From contig WBUQ01000020.1 in assembly GCA_008933635.1 (NCBI GenBank), positions 1-41,881 of the forward strand: a stretch of DNA of 41,881 nucleotides. The letters run 5' to 3'. The translations under genes were made by a program, and so were the position numbers. Below are positions 21,060 through 28,465 of the stretch, in pieces. How positions within the stretch are numbered: position 1 is the first letter of the stretch; every line of letters starts with the position of its first letter. The notes under the pieces were generated by a model. It was given only the letters and a program-made list of their open reading frames with translations, was not told where the DNA came from and searched no databases. The stretch comes from Desulfobulbaceae bacterium (GTDB taxonomy: Bacteria; Desulfobacterota; Desulfobulbia; Desulfobulbales; Desulfocapsaceae).

Positions 21060-21096
21060 TAAGAATAATTACTAAATGTATATGATTATCGATATT
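21060..21096 (-). promoter_or_regulatory. Candidate Fur-box and Per-box operators over the fur-like promoter
   Basis: The promoter spacer (21078-21096) matches the classical 19-bp Fur box at 13 of 19 positions by my alignment, including an exact GATAATCAT. Just downstream, 21060-21074 matches the PerR consensus (TTATAATNATTATAA) at 10 of 14 defined positions. Either would place a Fur-family repressor on its own promoter. AT-richness raises the chance of accidental matches. Confidence 0.45.
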
Positions 21097-21103
21097 GTGT
21101 CAA
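21075..21103 (-). promoter_or_regulatory. Sigma-70-type promoter of the fur-like operon
   Basis: On the minus strand: TTGACA (21098-21103), 17-nt spacer, TACATT (21075-21080; 4 of 6 to TATAAT), about 30 nt before the ATG, with AAGGAAT (21051-21057) as ribosome-binding site. Confidence 0.7.
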
Positions 21104-21189
21104 GTTTCTTTTCTACACCCGCCAAGAATGGCCGGACGACAGGTGGAACTGTCCTGGCGGTTTATTCCCCGGCCGGATATGGTATATAC

Positions 21190-21205
21190 GCATAATCGCT
21201 TATGC
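21190..21205. promoter_or_regulatory. Inverted repeat upstream of the ABC exporter
   Basis: GCATAA-TCGC-TTATGC is a perfect 6-4-6 repeat, 49 nt before the exporter ATPase start. It could be an operator or leader hairpin. AT-rich TATATA and CATAAT sequences overlap it as possible -10 elements. Confidence 0.35.
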
Positions 21206-21254
21206 TGGACAGCTTCGTCCGCCACCGGAACACGAACACGACATCTCCATCCCC

Positions 21255-22142
21255 ATGCATCCCATCCTCGAGGTGATACATCTCCGCAAGCATTTCTCCA
21301 CGGTTGAGGCCGTGCGGGGGATATCGTTCAGCGTCCGCCCCGGGATCTGCTTCGGCCTGCTCGGCCCGAACGGTGCCGGCAAGACCACCACACTCGAAAT
21401 CATCGAGGACATCCTCAAGCCCACCAGCGGCGAAATCTTTTTCGATGGTTCACCCCGCACAAACGCCTTCCGGGAGGACGTCGGCATCCAGTTCCAGCAT
21501 ACCTCGCTGCTGAATTTTCTCTCCGTCGAAGAAACCCTGGCCACTTTCGCCCGCCTTTATCATCGTCCCGCTGGTCTCGAGGAGATCATCGAACGCTGCG
21601 ATCTCAGTGAAATCAGGAAGAGACGGAATGACCGGCTGTCAGGCGGTCAGACCCAGCGACTGATGCTGGCCCTGGCCCTGGTCAACCGGCCCAGGCTCGT
21701 CTTTCTCGACGAGCCGTCAACCGGTCTCGATCCTCAATCCCGCCGCAATCTCTGGAAAATCGTCCTCGAACTGAAGAGCGAAGGCCGGACGCTGATCCTC
21801 ACTACCCACTCGATGGAGGAGGCAGAATACCTCTGCGACGAAATCGCCATAATGGATCAGGGAACGATCATTGCCTCCGGCTCCCCCGCCGAACTGATCA
21901 AGCGCCATGGCGGCCTGAACTCGATCCTGCTGCCGTGCGCGAACTGCAGCTGCCCGCTTGAGGCCCTGCCGCTGGCAGCTGAAAAACTCGATGACGATAC
22001 GCTGGTCATCCATGTTGAGGAGATACACCAGGGACTGAACGCCTTGATGGAATGCGGGATCGACCTGCAGGGCATCTCGATCCATTCGCCCAACCTCGAG
22101 GATGTGTTTCTCCATCTCACCGGAAAGAGGCTGCGCGAATGA
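21255..22142 (+). CDS. ABC-2 exporter ATP-binding protein with Cys cluster
   Basis: Cytoplasmic ATPase of a drug/lipid/metal-type exporter (DrrA/CcmA-like). Walker A GPNGAGKT is at 37-44, signature LSGGQ at 128-132, Walker B LVFLDE at 148-153, and the switch histidine is His185. The C-terminal extension (about 215-295) holds an unusual CANCSC cluster (Cys228, Cys231, Cys233) that could bind metal. Length is 295 aa. No Shine-Dalgarno is obvious. The stop overlaps the permease start (ATGA). It is divergently transcribed from the Fur-like/Cys-rich regulator operon, which suggests, but does not prove, metal- or redox-linked control. The substrate is unknown. Confidence 0.92.
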   Translation: MHPILEVIHLRKHFSTVEAVRGISFSVRPGICFGLLGPNGAGKTTTLEIIEDILKPTSGEIFFDGSPRTNAFREDVGIQFQHTSLLNFLSVEETLATFARLYHRPAGLEEIIERCDLSEIRKRRNDRLSGGQTQRLMLALALVNRPRLVFLDEPSTGLDPQSRRNLWKIVLELKSEGRTLILTTHSMEEAEYLCDEIAIMDQGTIIASGSPAELIKRHGGLNSILLPCANCSCPLEALPLAAEKLDDDTLVIHVEEIHQGLNALMECGIDLQGISIHSPNLEDVFLHLTGKRLRE

Positions 22143-23182
22143 ACCTGCGACGGATATGGGCGCTCCTTGTCGCCAGAAACGCCGAATTCTTTCGGGATCG
22201 GGCAGCCTTCGGATGGAACTTCGCCTTCCCTTTCCTGATCATCGTCGGCTTCGGCATCCTCTTCAACGGCAGAGAATTCAAACAATTCCAGGTCGGGGTC
22301 TTTCCGGGCGAAACCGTCTCGGCCGATTTGTCCGGCAGCATGCTGCCCGAGGCATTCCGCCGCGACCGGCATATCGTCCTGGTGCCGGTTGCCGACCGCA
22401 CGGAGGGTGAAGATCTGCTCAGCCGCCACCGGATCGATCTGCTGATCGACGCCCATTCGTCCAGGCACGCCTACTGGATCAACCCATCCTCGCCGGATAG
22501 TTCCCTAGCCGAGCGTGTCTACCTCGCGTCCTTCATGGCGGGCCGGCAGGTGCCGGAAAAAGGTGTAACCAGAGGTGGGCAAATCAGGTACATAGACTGG
22601 CTGATGCCCGGCATTCTGGCGATGAACATGATGTTCTCGGCTCTCTGGGGTGTCGGGTATGTCATTGTCCGTTATCGGAAGAACGGGGCACTGAAGCGTC
22701 TGCGCGCAACCCCGCTCACCGCCCTTGAATTCCTCACGGCCCAGATGCTGTCGCGCATCTTCCTCCTGCTCTTTACCCTCTGCGTCGTCTGGATCGGCGC
22801 CGACCTGCTTTTCGATTTCCAGGTACACGGCTCACTGGCGCTGTTGATGCTCATTTTTTCCCTCGGTGGTCTGAACCTCTGCTCGATCGGTCTGATCCTC
22901 GCGGCACGGGGCACCAGCGAGGAATTTACCAGCGGTGTACTCAACTTCATCAGCTGGCCGATGATGTTTCTCTCCGAGGTCTGGTTCTCGCTCGAAGGAT
23001 CGCCGGCATGGGTCCAGGACCTGTCGCGGCTGCTGCCCCTCACCCATCTGCTCACAGCTGCCCGGCGCGTAATGAACGAAGGAGGCACCTTTCACGATGT
23101 CAGTTTTGAGTGTGGCCTCCTCCTGCTGTCAACCGTCATCTGCCTGGCTTTCGCAGCCGCGCTCTTCTCCTGGAACGAATAG
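22139..23182 (+). CDS. ABC-2 type exporter permease
   Basis: Inner-membrane partner of the preceding ATPase. I start at ATG 22139, which overlaps the ATPase stop, giving 347 aa. A first membrane helix (about 25-42) is followed by a long soluble loop to about residue 145, then about five membrane helices at 155-347, the standard ABC2_membrane layout. The conserved GALKRLRATPLTALEFL precedes the core, and WPMMFLSEVWFSLE lies near the end. The gene is followed after one base by tatD. Confidence 0.92.
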   Translation: MNLRRIWALLVARNAEFFRDRAAFGWNFAFPFLIIVGFGILFNGREFKQFQVGVFPGETVSADLSGSMLPEAFRRDRHIVLVPVADRTEGEDLLSRHRIDLLIDAHSSRHAYWINPSSPDSSLAERVYLASFMAGRQVPEKGVTRGGQIRYIDWLMPGILAMNMMFSALWGVGYVIVRYRKNGALKRLRATPLTALEFLTAQMLSRIFLLLFTLCVVWIGADLLFDFQVHGSLALLMLIFSLGGLNLCSIGLILAARGTSEEFTSGVLNFISWPMMFLSEVWFSLEGSPAWVQDLSRLLPLTHLLTAARRVMNEGGTFHDVSFECGLLLLSTVICLAFAAALFSWNE

Positions 23183-23183
23183 G

Positions 23184-23984
23184 ATGGTGAACCTTTGCCT
23201 GCTCGACAGCCATCTGCACCTGCAGGACGCACGCTTCGAAGGGATCCGTGCTGAAATCCTCCTGCGGGCGGCGGGAGCCGGGGTCAGCCGGATGCTCTGC
23301 AACGCCACCCGCGAAGGGGACTGGCGGGAGGTGCTTCATTTGAGCGCGGCATGCCCGGCAGTCATTCCCTTCATCGGCATCCACCCCTGGTATGCGGCCT
23401 CGGTGGAAACCTCCTGGAACAAGAGACTGGCAGCCGTCATCGCCACCAACCGCTGCGGTATCGGCGAGGCAGGTCTTGACGGGAAATGCCGGATTCCAGT
23501 GGCCAGCCAGGAAACCGTTCTCGCCGTCCAACTTGAACTGGCAAGAGAATACCAGCGGCCGGCAGTCCTCCACTGCGTCGGTGCCTGGGGTCGACTGCTT
23601 GACATGCTGGAACGGCTGGCGAAAACAGGTGATCTGCCACCGCTCATGATCCATTCCTTCGGAGGCTCCCTCGAAATTATGCACCGCCTGGTGCGACTGG
23701 GATGCTGGATCTCTTTCTCCGCCAGGCTCATCGACCGCGAGCGGCATACGCTGCAGCGGGTTTTCTGTGCAACACCGCTCGACCACATCCTGCTGGAGAC
23801 CGATGCCCCCGACCAGTTGCCGGCGGACCTGAAGAATTCTGCCACCACCCCGTATAATGAACCGGCGAATATTGCTGACCTCTATCGGCAGGCGGCACAG
23901 CTCCGCCACATGAACCTCGACGATTTCACCCGACAGATCTGGAACAATGGAGAGATTTACGCGGATTCGCTGCTTCCTCGGTGA
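23184..23984 (+). CDS. TatD family metal-dependent hydrolase
   Basis: Amidohydrolase-fold deoxyribonuclease or related hydrolase of the TatD family, 266 aa. ATG 23184 starts one base after the permease stop; an earlier in-frame ATG lies inside the permease. Metal-ligand motifs appear in order: SHLHLQD (His10, His12), GIGEAGLDG, VLHCVGAWG, MIHSFGGS and LLETDAPD. Compared with canonical TatD the LHC and SFSA segments are slightly diverged. It overlaps the start of tcdA by 38 bp. Biological substrate is uncertain; DNase and D-aminoacyl activities are known in the family. Confidence 0.92.
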   Translation: MVNLCLLDSHLHLQDARFEGIRAEILLRAAGAGVSRMLCNATREGDWREVLHLSAACPAVIPFIGIHPWYAASVETSWNKRLAAVIATNRCGIGEAGLDGKCRIPVASQETVLAVQLELAREYQRPAVLHCVGAWGRLLDMLERLAKTGDLPPLMIHSFGGSLEIMHRLVRLGCWISFSARLIDRERHTLQRVFCATPLDHILLETDAPDQLPADLKNSATTPYNEPANIADLYRQAAQLRHMNLDDFTRQIWNNGEIYADSLLPR

Positions 23985-24714
23985 GGAGCGTTTTGCCAGG
24001 CTGCAGGCAGCCTTCGTGACGGTGGTCGGGCTCGGCGCCGTCGGCGGTCATGTGGTCGAAGGTCTGGCGCGGGCCGGGGTCGGTCATCTGCGGCTGATCG
24101 ATTTCGACACAGTTCAGCCATCGAACCTCAACCGCCAGATTCTCGCCCTTTCCTCCACCCTTGGTCTTCCCAAAGCCGAAGTAGCCCGGGAGAGGGTTCT
24201 GGCCATCAATCCCGACTGCCAGGTCGAGGCCCTGCAAATCTTCGCCGACGACCTTACCGCCGGCCCGATCCTCACCCCTGAGCCGGATCTGCTGATCGAT
24301 GCCATTGATTCCCTCAACCCGAAGGCCCAGCTCCTGGCAGCCGCTTATGTCCGGAACGTCCCCACTCTATCTTCGATGGGTGCCGCCCTGCGCACCGACC
24401 CGGAACTGATCCGCTCCGCGGACCTCTTCGACTCCCGAAAATGCCCTCTGGCCAAACGGCTGCGGAAAAAGTTAAAGAAAAACGGGATTGGGCGTGGCAT
24501 TCGCTGTGTCTATTCAGTTGAAGATGTCGATTTCGATTACCGGGAACCGGAAGAGGAGACTGCGACATCGCCCTATGCCGGTCGAGGGCGCAAAAGACGG
24601 GTTCTCGGCAGCCTGCCGACGCTCACCGGCATCTTCGGCCTGATCATTGCCAACCAGGCTATCCTGCAACTCGCCGGAAACCTCACCGAGAAACGTGGGG
24701 AATCCCCACGGTAG
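23947..24714 (+). CDS. tcdA: tRNA threonylcarbamoyladenosine dehydratase (TcdA, ThiF/E1 family)
   Basis: Predicted ATP-dependent enzyme that cyclises the t6A modification at tRNA position 37 to ct6A. The E1-type nucleotide-binding loop GLGAVGG is at 28-34, Asp52 sits in LIDFDTV, and the SNLNRQ motif is at 59-64. A candidate catalytic region is DSRKCPLAKRLRK. The C terminus contains LPTLTGIFGLIIANQAIL, typical of TcdA. The start ERFTRIRCFLGEER matches family N termini, so the 38-bp overlap with tatD is probably real. Its TAG stop sits beside a 7-bp hairpin, and the frame stays open for 49 further codons with typical local codon use. Confidence 0.9.
   Translation: MERFTRIRCFLGEERFARLQAAFVTVVGLGAVGGHVVEGLARAGVGHLRLIDFDTVQPSNLNRQILALSSTLGLPKAEVARERVLAINPDCQVEALQIFADDLTAGPILTPEPDLLIDAIDSLNPKAQLLAAAYVRNVPTLSSMGAALRTDPELIRSADLFDSRKCPLAKRLRKKLKKNGIGRGIRCVYSVEDVDFDYREPEEETATSPYAGRGRKRRVLGSLPTLTGIFGLIIANQAILQLAGNLTEKRGESPR
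24694..24710 (+). terminator. Hairpin at the tcdA stop
   Basis: CGTGGGG-AAT-CCCCACG, a perfect 7-bp stem with a 3-nt loop, ends 2 nt before the TAG stop of tcdA. Only three T's follow, at 24721-24723. It is a weak terminator candidate or a stop-codon-context element. Confidence 0.35.
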
Positions 24715-24977
24715 GGGTGGTTTCCGCAAGCGTCCTCTGACCCGCCACCCGGAACACCTGCACCGGAAGGGCCGCCGGCTGAGCGGCTCCCGCGCCTTGC
24801 CAGCGAACCAGAGGCCTTCGACCTCGCCCAGCGTGTCATCACCGTCTCCCGCCAGGAGAGCTGAGCTCCCCCGGTCCCGGCATCCAGCGGAAGTAAAGAT
24901 GTTTCCCGTTTGCATGCTGTGCAGAAGACAAACGCCATCAAGGTAGGATACGGACTGACCTTAAGAACTGCGCAGAG

Positions 24978-25886
24978 TCAGGTCTCCTCCCGACCATACT
25001 GCAGGACCAGCATGGCGGCGATGACGATGGCAACCCCCGGCAGCACCCTGGGGTCCGGAAGGCCGTGCCCGAGAAGCAGATCGATAACCACCACCATTCC
25101 GGGATAGAAATAGGAATAGGCCATGACTCTGGTGGGTCCGAGGTAGGCGATGGCGTACTGGGTAAGAAAGAAGGTGACGACCGTAGTGAAGAATGCCAGA
25201 TAGCAGATGCCACCCCAGACAAACAGAGGCACATCCGCCCAGGGAATGTCTGGCAGGGAGCGGCCGGAAAGGAGCAGCAGCCAGATGCTGCCGGTGGCAA
25301 GTATCCAGAAGGTCATTACGATCATCGATTCGCCCCGGTGGAGGCGGCGGACCAGAGGCGTATACAGGCCCATCGCCAGGCAGCCGGCAAGGAAGATGAC
25401 ATCGCCCCTGTTCCAGGCCATCGCCAGCAGAAGCTCGGGTTCCCCCCTGAAGATAACCCATATCGCCCCGATCATTCCGACCACGAGAGCGGCCAGTTGG
25501 CGTTTCGCCAATCTTTCCTTGACCAGAAAGACGGCATAGAGTCCGGCGATCGACGGCACAAGGGTGAAAATGACACTGGTATTGAGGGCGCTGGTGAATC
25601 TGAGGGCAAGGAACATGCAAAAGAAGAATATCACCAGACAGAGGCTGATCAGGGCCGACCGACCAAAAAGGGACCAGGAAAATTGCAGGCCGAAACGAAA
25701 GGAAACATACGGCCCGAGCAGGCAGGCGGCGATGATGAACCGGACAAGAGTCAGGACCGCCGGATCGAGGCCGGCGGTGATCGCTGCGCCCACAGTGAAC
25801 GAGGTCGAAACCAGGGCCGCACAGAGCACCATCAGCAGGTGGATGAAGGCGAGGGAAGGTCGCCCCCCGTCTCTACCTACGACCAC
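24978..25886 (-). CDS. EamA/DMT family transporter
   Basis: Ten-helix inner-membrane permease of the drug/metabolite transporter superfamily (two EamA repeats, about 10-140 and 155-295). Hydrophobic segments recur every 25-30 residues, with LVRFIIAACLLGPY near 47 and the second-repeat landmark LGPTRVMAYSYFYPGM near 250. Length is 302 aa. The recognisable start is GTG at 25886; no in-frame ATG lies just upstream, and an internal ATG about 18 codons in is possible. Substrate unknown; members export amino acids, nucleotides or other metabolites. A second EamA protein lies at 35160-36164, of a different lineage. Confidence 0.88.
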   Translation of the reverse strand: MVVGRDGGRPSLAFIHLLMVLCAALVSTSFTVGAAITAGLDPAVLTLVRFIIAACLLGPYVSFRFGLQFSWSLFGRSALISLCLVIFFFCMFLALRFTSALNTSVIFTLVPSIAGLYAVFLVKERLAKRQLAALVVGMIGAIWVIFRGEPELLLAMAWNRGDVIFLAGCLAMGLYTPLVRRLHRGESMIVMTFWILATGSIWLLLLSGRSLPDIPWADVPLFVWGGICYLAFFTTVVTFFLTQYAIAYLGPTRVMAYSYFYPGMVVVIDLLLGHGLPDPRVLPGVAIVIAAMLVLQYGREET

Positions 25887-25890
25887 GATC

Positions 25891-26056
25891 CAGCCATGAG
25901 CTGTCTTCCTTCAAATATCTCATTCAGTTTGATGAATTGAGAGATCCAGGCGTTTTCGCGGCGCACCTCCGTCCGGACCGGTAAATGCGCCTGATCTTGT
26001 TTCAAGGATGTTGCCGCCTAGGCAATCATGTCGCCGGCGAACAGCCATGAGCTGTC
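25891..26056. repeat. Pair of 15-bp direct repeats
   Basis: CAGCCATGAGCTGTC occurs at 25891-25905 and again at 26042-26056, spanning the gap between the EamA gene and the zinc-ribbon membrane protein. The second copy runs into that protein's stop and includes GAGCT-GTC-AGCTC. No transposase or longer homology is seen. Confidence 0.5.
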
Positions 26057-27446
26057 AGCTCTTGCTGGCCTTGACTCCGAACAGATAGCGATACACCACG
26101 CCGCACAGCACGACGTTCATCGGCAAGGTCCAGATCAGGCCGATGCCTAATGGAATAGCGGAGACCATGGTGATGAGCCCCATGACAAGGAAAAGGCCGA
26201 AGACTTTCCACCACACCTTGTGGATCGCCTTGCGTGATTTCTCCATCGCCTCCCACGGACCAAGCCGACGGTCAAGCATCAGAGGAAGGGTGAGTGTATA
26301 GCCAACAGCCAGATAGATCCCCGGCAGGACAAGCAGGATCAGCCCGCTGACAATGAGCAGAGACATCAGGATAGTGGCGATGAGCAACTGCACGGCAACC
26401 GGAAAACCTTCGATAACCGTCTTCCATGTGCAGCTCTTTCCAGCAGCCAGGCAGACGCCGATATACATCAAGCCGGCGGTGAAAAGAGTCGAGACTGCAG
26501 AGGTCAACGCATTGATCCCGATTTCCAACCATATTCCACCCGTGCTCTCCGGAGAAAGCCCGGATGACATCTGCAGGTAAACGAGTCCGAATCCAAGCAC
26601 CAGCATGACCAGGTACATGACCCCCATCGCACCCCAGACTGTACCCTTGGCGCCTTTGGTACGCTGCCAGGCCTCAGTCAGCGCCTCACCGACTGTGAAG
26701 CCGGGCTTTGGTTGAATCTCCTGGGGGGAAACGGCAGCGACTGCCGCCTGCGCTTCTGGTTCGTCTCCCACAGCAGAGGCCGAAGTATCCTGGGCTTTGG
26801 CAACAAGATCTTCCTCTGCGAGAGGAGGTGCTTCCACCGGGGACGTATCGCCCCCTGCATCCTTGGTCAGTTCCGGTTCCACATCAGATTCGGACCCAAT
26901 TTCGTCGGGTTCTTCATGCTCGGCTATCCGGGCGGTTTCTGCTGAGACGTCAGGTTCCTCCCCGGCTGCAGCCGGCATCGATTCCGGCGGAACGAATTCA
27001 GAGGTGATCTCTGCATCCTTCTCGCCAGTATCAATAACTTCGCGGGCTTCACCCTCCTCGACTGTTTCCTCCTCCATTGCTGCGACCGAAGGCGCCTCCT
27101 CCGGGATCGCTTCCCGGTCCACTTCGTTTGCCTCTGGGAACGGTTCCGGCTCGTGCTCCGGCGGTGAAGGTTCCACCTCCTGATCCGGGGTCAGCGCTTC
27201 GGCAGGCGGAACGTCCTGGGCTGCCTCTGCCGAACTCTCGATGACCTCGGAGGGTTCGACAGGGGCAGGGACCTCGCCGGCAACATGGGAATCGGTCGGC
27301 CACGCGGATTCTGAATCGATTTCTATGATGCCGCGATCGTCCTGACACCGGAATACCGTATCACACTTCGGGCACCTGACCTTCCTGCCGATATACGAAT
27401 CATCCGCGGAGCCTTTGACTCCGCAGTGTGGACAATGCATTTTCAT
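26055..27446 (-). CDS. Zinc-ribbon, acidic-linker, membrane protein, 463 aa
   Basis: Three parts are visible. Residues 1-35 form an MJ0042/DZR-like zinc ribbon (Cys5, Cys8, Cys25, Cys28) with the signature VRCPKCDTVFRC. Residues about 40-250 are a low-complexity linker very rich in Glu, Pro, Ala and Ser. Residues about 265-460 are an integral-membrane domain with about six helices, resembling DUF975/YciC-type bacterial membrane domains (TKGAKGTVWGAMGVMYL, LDRRLGPWEAMEKSRKA). The ribbon should be cytoplasmic. The neighbouring 100-aa protein has a paralogous ribbon. Function unknown; the analogous domain layout recurs in many deltaproteobacterial proteins of unknown role. Confidence 0.82.
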   Translation of the reverse strand: MKMHCPHCGVKGSADDSYIGRKVRCPKCDTVFRCQDDRGIIEIDSESAWPTDSHVAGEVPAPVEPSEVIESSAEAAQDVPPAEALTPDQEVEPSPPEHEPEPFPEANEVDREAIPEEAPSVAAMEEETVEEGEAREVIDTGEKDAEITSEFVPPESMPAAAGEEPDVSAETARIAEHEEPDEIGSESDVEPELTKDAGGDTSPVEAPPLAEEDLVAKAQDTSASAVGDEPEAQAAVAAVSPQEIQPKPGFTVGEALTEAWQRTKGAKGTVWGAMGVMYLVMLVLGFGLVYLQMSSGLSPESTGGIWLEIGINALTSAVSTLFTAGLMYIGVCLAAGKSCTWKTVIEGFPVAVQLLIATILMSLLIVSGLILLVLPGIYLAVGYTLTLPLMLDRRLGPWEAMEKSRKAIHKVWWKVFGLFLVMGLITMVSAIPLGIGLIWTLPMNVVLCGVVYRYLFGVKASKS

Positions 27447-27495
27447 CGCCGATCTCCCGACAGGACGGTTGTCCTGATTTCGATTATCGTTTCAA

Positions 27496-27510
27496 CCCAT
27501 GGGCCATGGG
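27496..27510. repeat. 15-bp palindrome between the two zinc-ribbon genes
   Basis: CCCATGGGCCATGGG is a perfect 7-1-7 palindrome in the 96-bp gap between the genes. No T-run follows on either strand, so it is not an evident terminator. Confidence 0.35.
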
Positions 27511-27542
27511 CTACGGAAAAACCAAATCGATCCGACAGTTTT

Positions 27543-27845
27543 TCAGTTGGGCAGACATATCCGGCAGAAAACCCGTTCGCCTCTTGTCTCAAGGAAATTG
27601 GTGCTGAGCGAAAAACCGCAGACTGAACAGATACCGATGTCCGATCTGCCGATAACTCCTGTTCCCTCCAGAGGTTGTACGCCGACGCTGCCCGCCTGCA
27701 TTGCCGGGGAACCAGACGCCGGAGCGACGGTATCCGTCTGCTGCAACCTGAATACCTTTTGACACTGTGGACACCGCACATTCCTGTCGAGCAGGGCGTC
27801 ATTGGCGGTTCCCTTCAGCCCGCAATATGGGCACATCAATTTCAT
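27543..27845 (-). CDS. Small double zinc-ribbon protein, 100 aa
   Basis: The N-terminal ribbon (Cys5, Cys8, Cys25, Cys28; VRCPQCQKVFRL) is closely similar to that of the next gene downstream on the same strand. A flexible Ser/Gly/Pro linker (40-65) leads to a second CxxC-x17-CxxC unit (Cys73, Cys76, Cys94, Cys97) ending at the C terminus. There is no membrane segment. It looks like a duplication of the neighbour's first domain with a different partner. It could bind zinc and a protein or nucleic acid; no function is assigned. It is divergent from folA. Confidence 0.75.
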   Translation of the reverse strand: MKLMCPYCGLKGTANDALLDRNVRCPQCQKVFRLQQTDTVAPASGSPAMQAGSVGVQPLEGTGVIGRSDIGICSVCGFSLSTNFLETRGERVFCRICLPN

Positions 27846-27874
27846 TACCGACCTCCGGAAGAATTCCTCTCTGT

Positions 27875-27960
27875 TGTATTCCTGGCAGGGAAAATGTATA
27901 TTTCAAGTATTATTAAATAGAAAAATATCTAAATTCAATACCTTTTTCCTCAATACCAGA
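27875..27960. promoter_or_regulatory. AT-rich divergent promoter region (zinc-ribbon gene / folA)
   Basis: The most AT-rich stretch of the neighbourhood. On the minus strand TTGAAT is followed after 18 nt by AATAAT (5 of 6 to the -10 consensus), a reasonable promoter for the zinc-ribbon gene. A folA promoter probably lies here too but is not resolved. Confidence 0.4.
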
Positions 27961-27968
27961 TACCCAGC

Positions 27969-28448
27969 ATGGATATTCTGCTTATTGCTGCCATGTCAAC
28001 CAACCGCATAATCGGGAAAAACGGGGTCACACCATGGCACATCCCGGAAGAACTCGGATTTTTCAAAACCACGACCATGGGAAACCCCATCGTCATGGGA
28101 AGAAAGACCTTCAATGCCCTGCCGGGGCCTCTGCCGGGAAGGGAGAATATCGTCCTCAGCCGCGACCCCCGCTTTCAGCACCCAGGAGTGACGATAGCCC
28201 GATCACTGCAAGAGGCCCTCGAACACTGTTCCGGTCACCCCAGGGTCTTCATTATCGGCGGGGCCCAGGTATTCAGGGAATCACTGCCGCTTGCCACGGG
28301 GATCATTCTCTCCGTCCTTGATCGAAAGGTTGCCGGAGATGCCAGTTTTCCCGAAATCGATCCGCATGTCTTTCAGGAGACGGCACGGCAGAGGCATACC
28401 GGCCGGGAACCGTTCACCGTCATCACCTATCACCGCATCTCCTCCTGA
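27969..28448 (+). CDS. folA: Dihydrofolate reductase
   Basis: NADPH-dependent reduction of dihydrofolate to tetrahydrofolate in the cytoplasm. The 159-aa protein has the DHFR core: IAAMSTNRIIGKNG at 6-19, TPWHIPEELGFFK with the active-site acid probably Glu28, NPIVMGRKTF at 39-48 and VFIIGGAQVFRESL. The acid position is Glu rather than the Asp27 of E. coli, as in Gram-positive-like DHFRs. No thyA is adjacent. The next gene, an acyl-CoA synthetase, starts 17 nt after the stop, so they may be cotranscribed although functionally unrelated. Confidence 0.95.
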   Translation: MDILLIAAMSTNRIIGKNGVTPWHIPEELGFFKTTTMGNPIVMGRKTFNALPGPLPGRENIVLSRDPRFQHPGVTIARSLQEALEHCSGHPRVFIIGGAQVFRESLPLATGIILSVLDRKVAGDASFPEIDPHVFQETARQRHTGREPFTVITYHRISS

Positions 28449-28465
28449 TACCTGATAGCGATCCC

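Noticed and set aside
24514-24941. Two minus-strand frames after tcdA (one beginning MMAFVFCTACKRE)
   Set aside because: No ribosome-binding site, no codon bias consistent along the frame, mostly antisense to tcdA; too weak to list as genes.
24715-24977. Structured RNA (SRP RNA or riboswitch) in the GC-rich gap after tcdA
   Set aside because: A CCGGAAGG segment recalls SRP RNA, but the flanking GGUCAGG and GAAGCAGC elements are missing and no downstream gene exists for a riboswitch.
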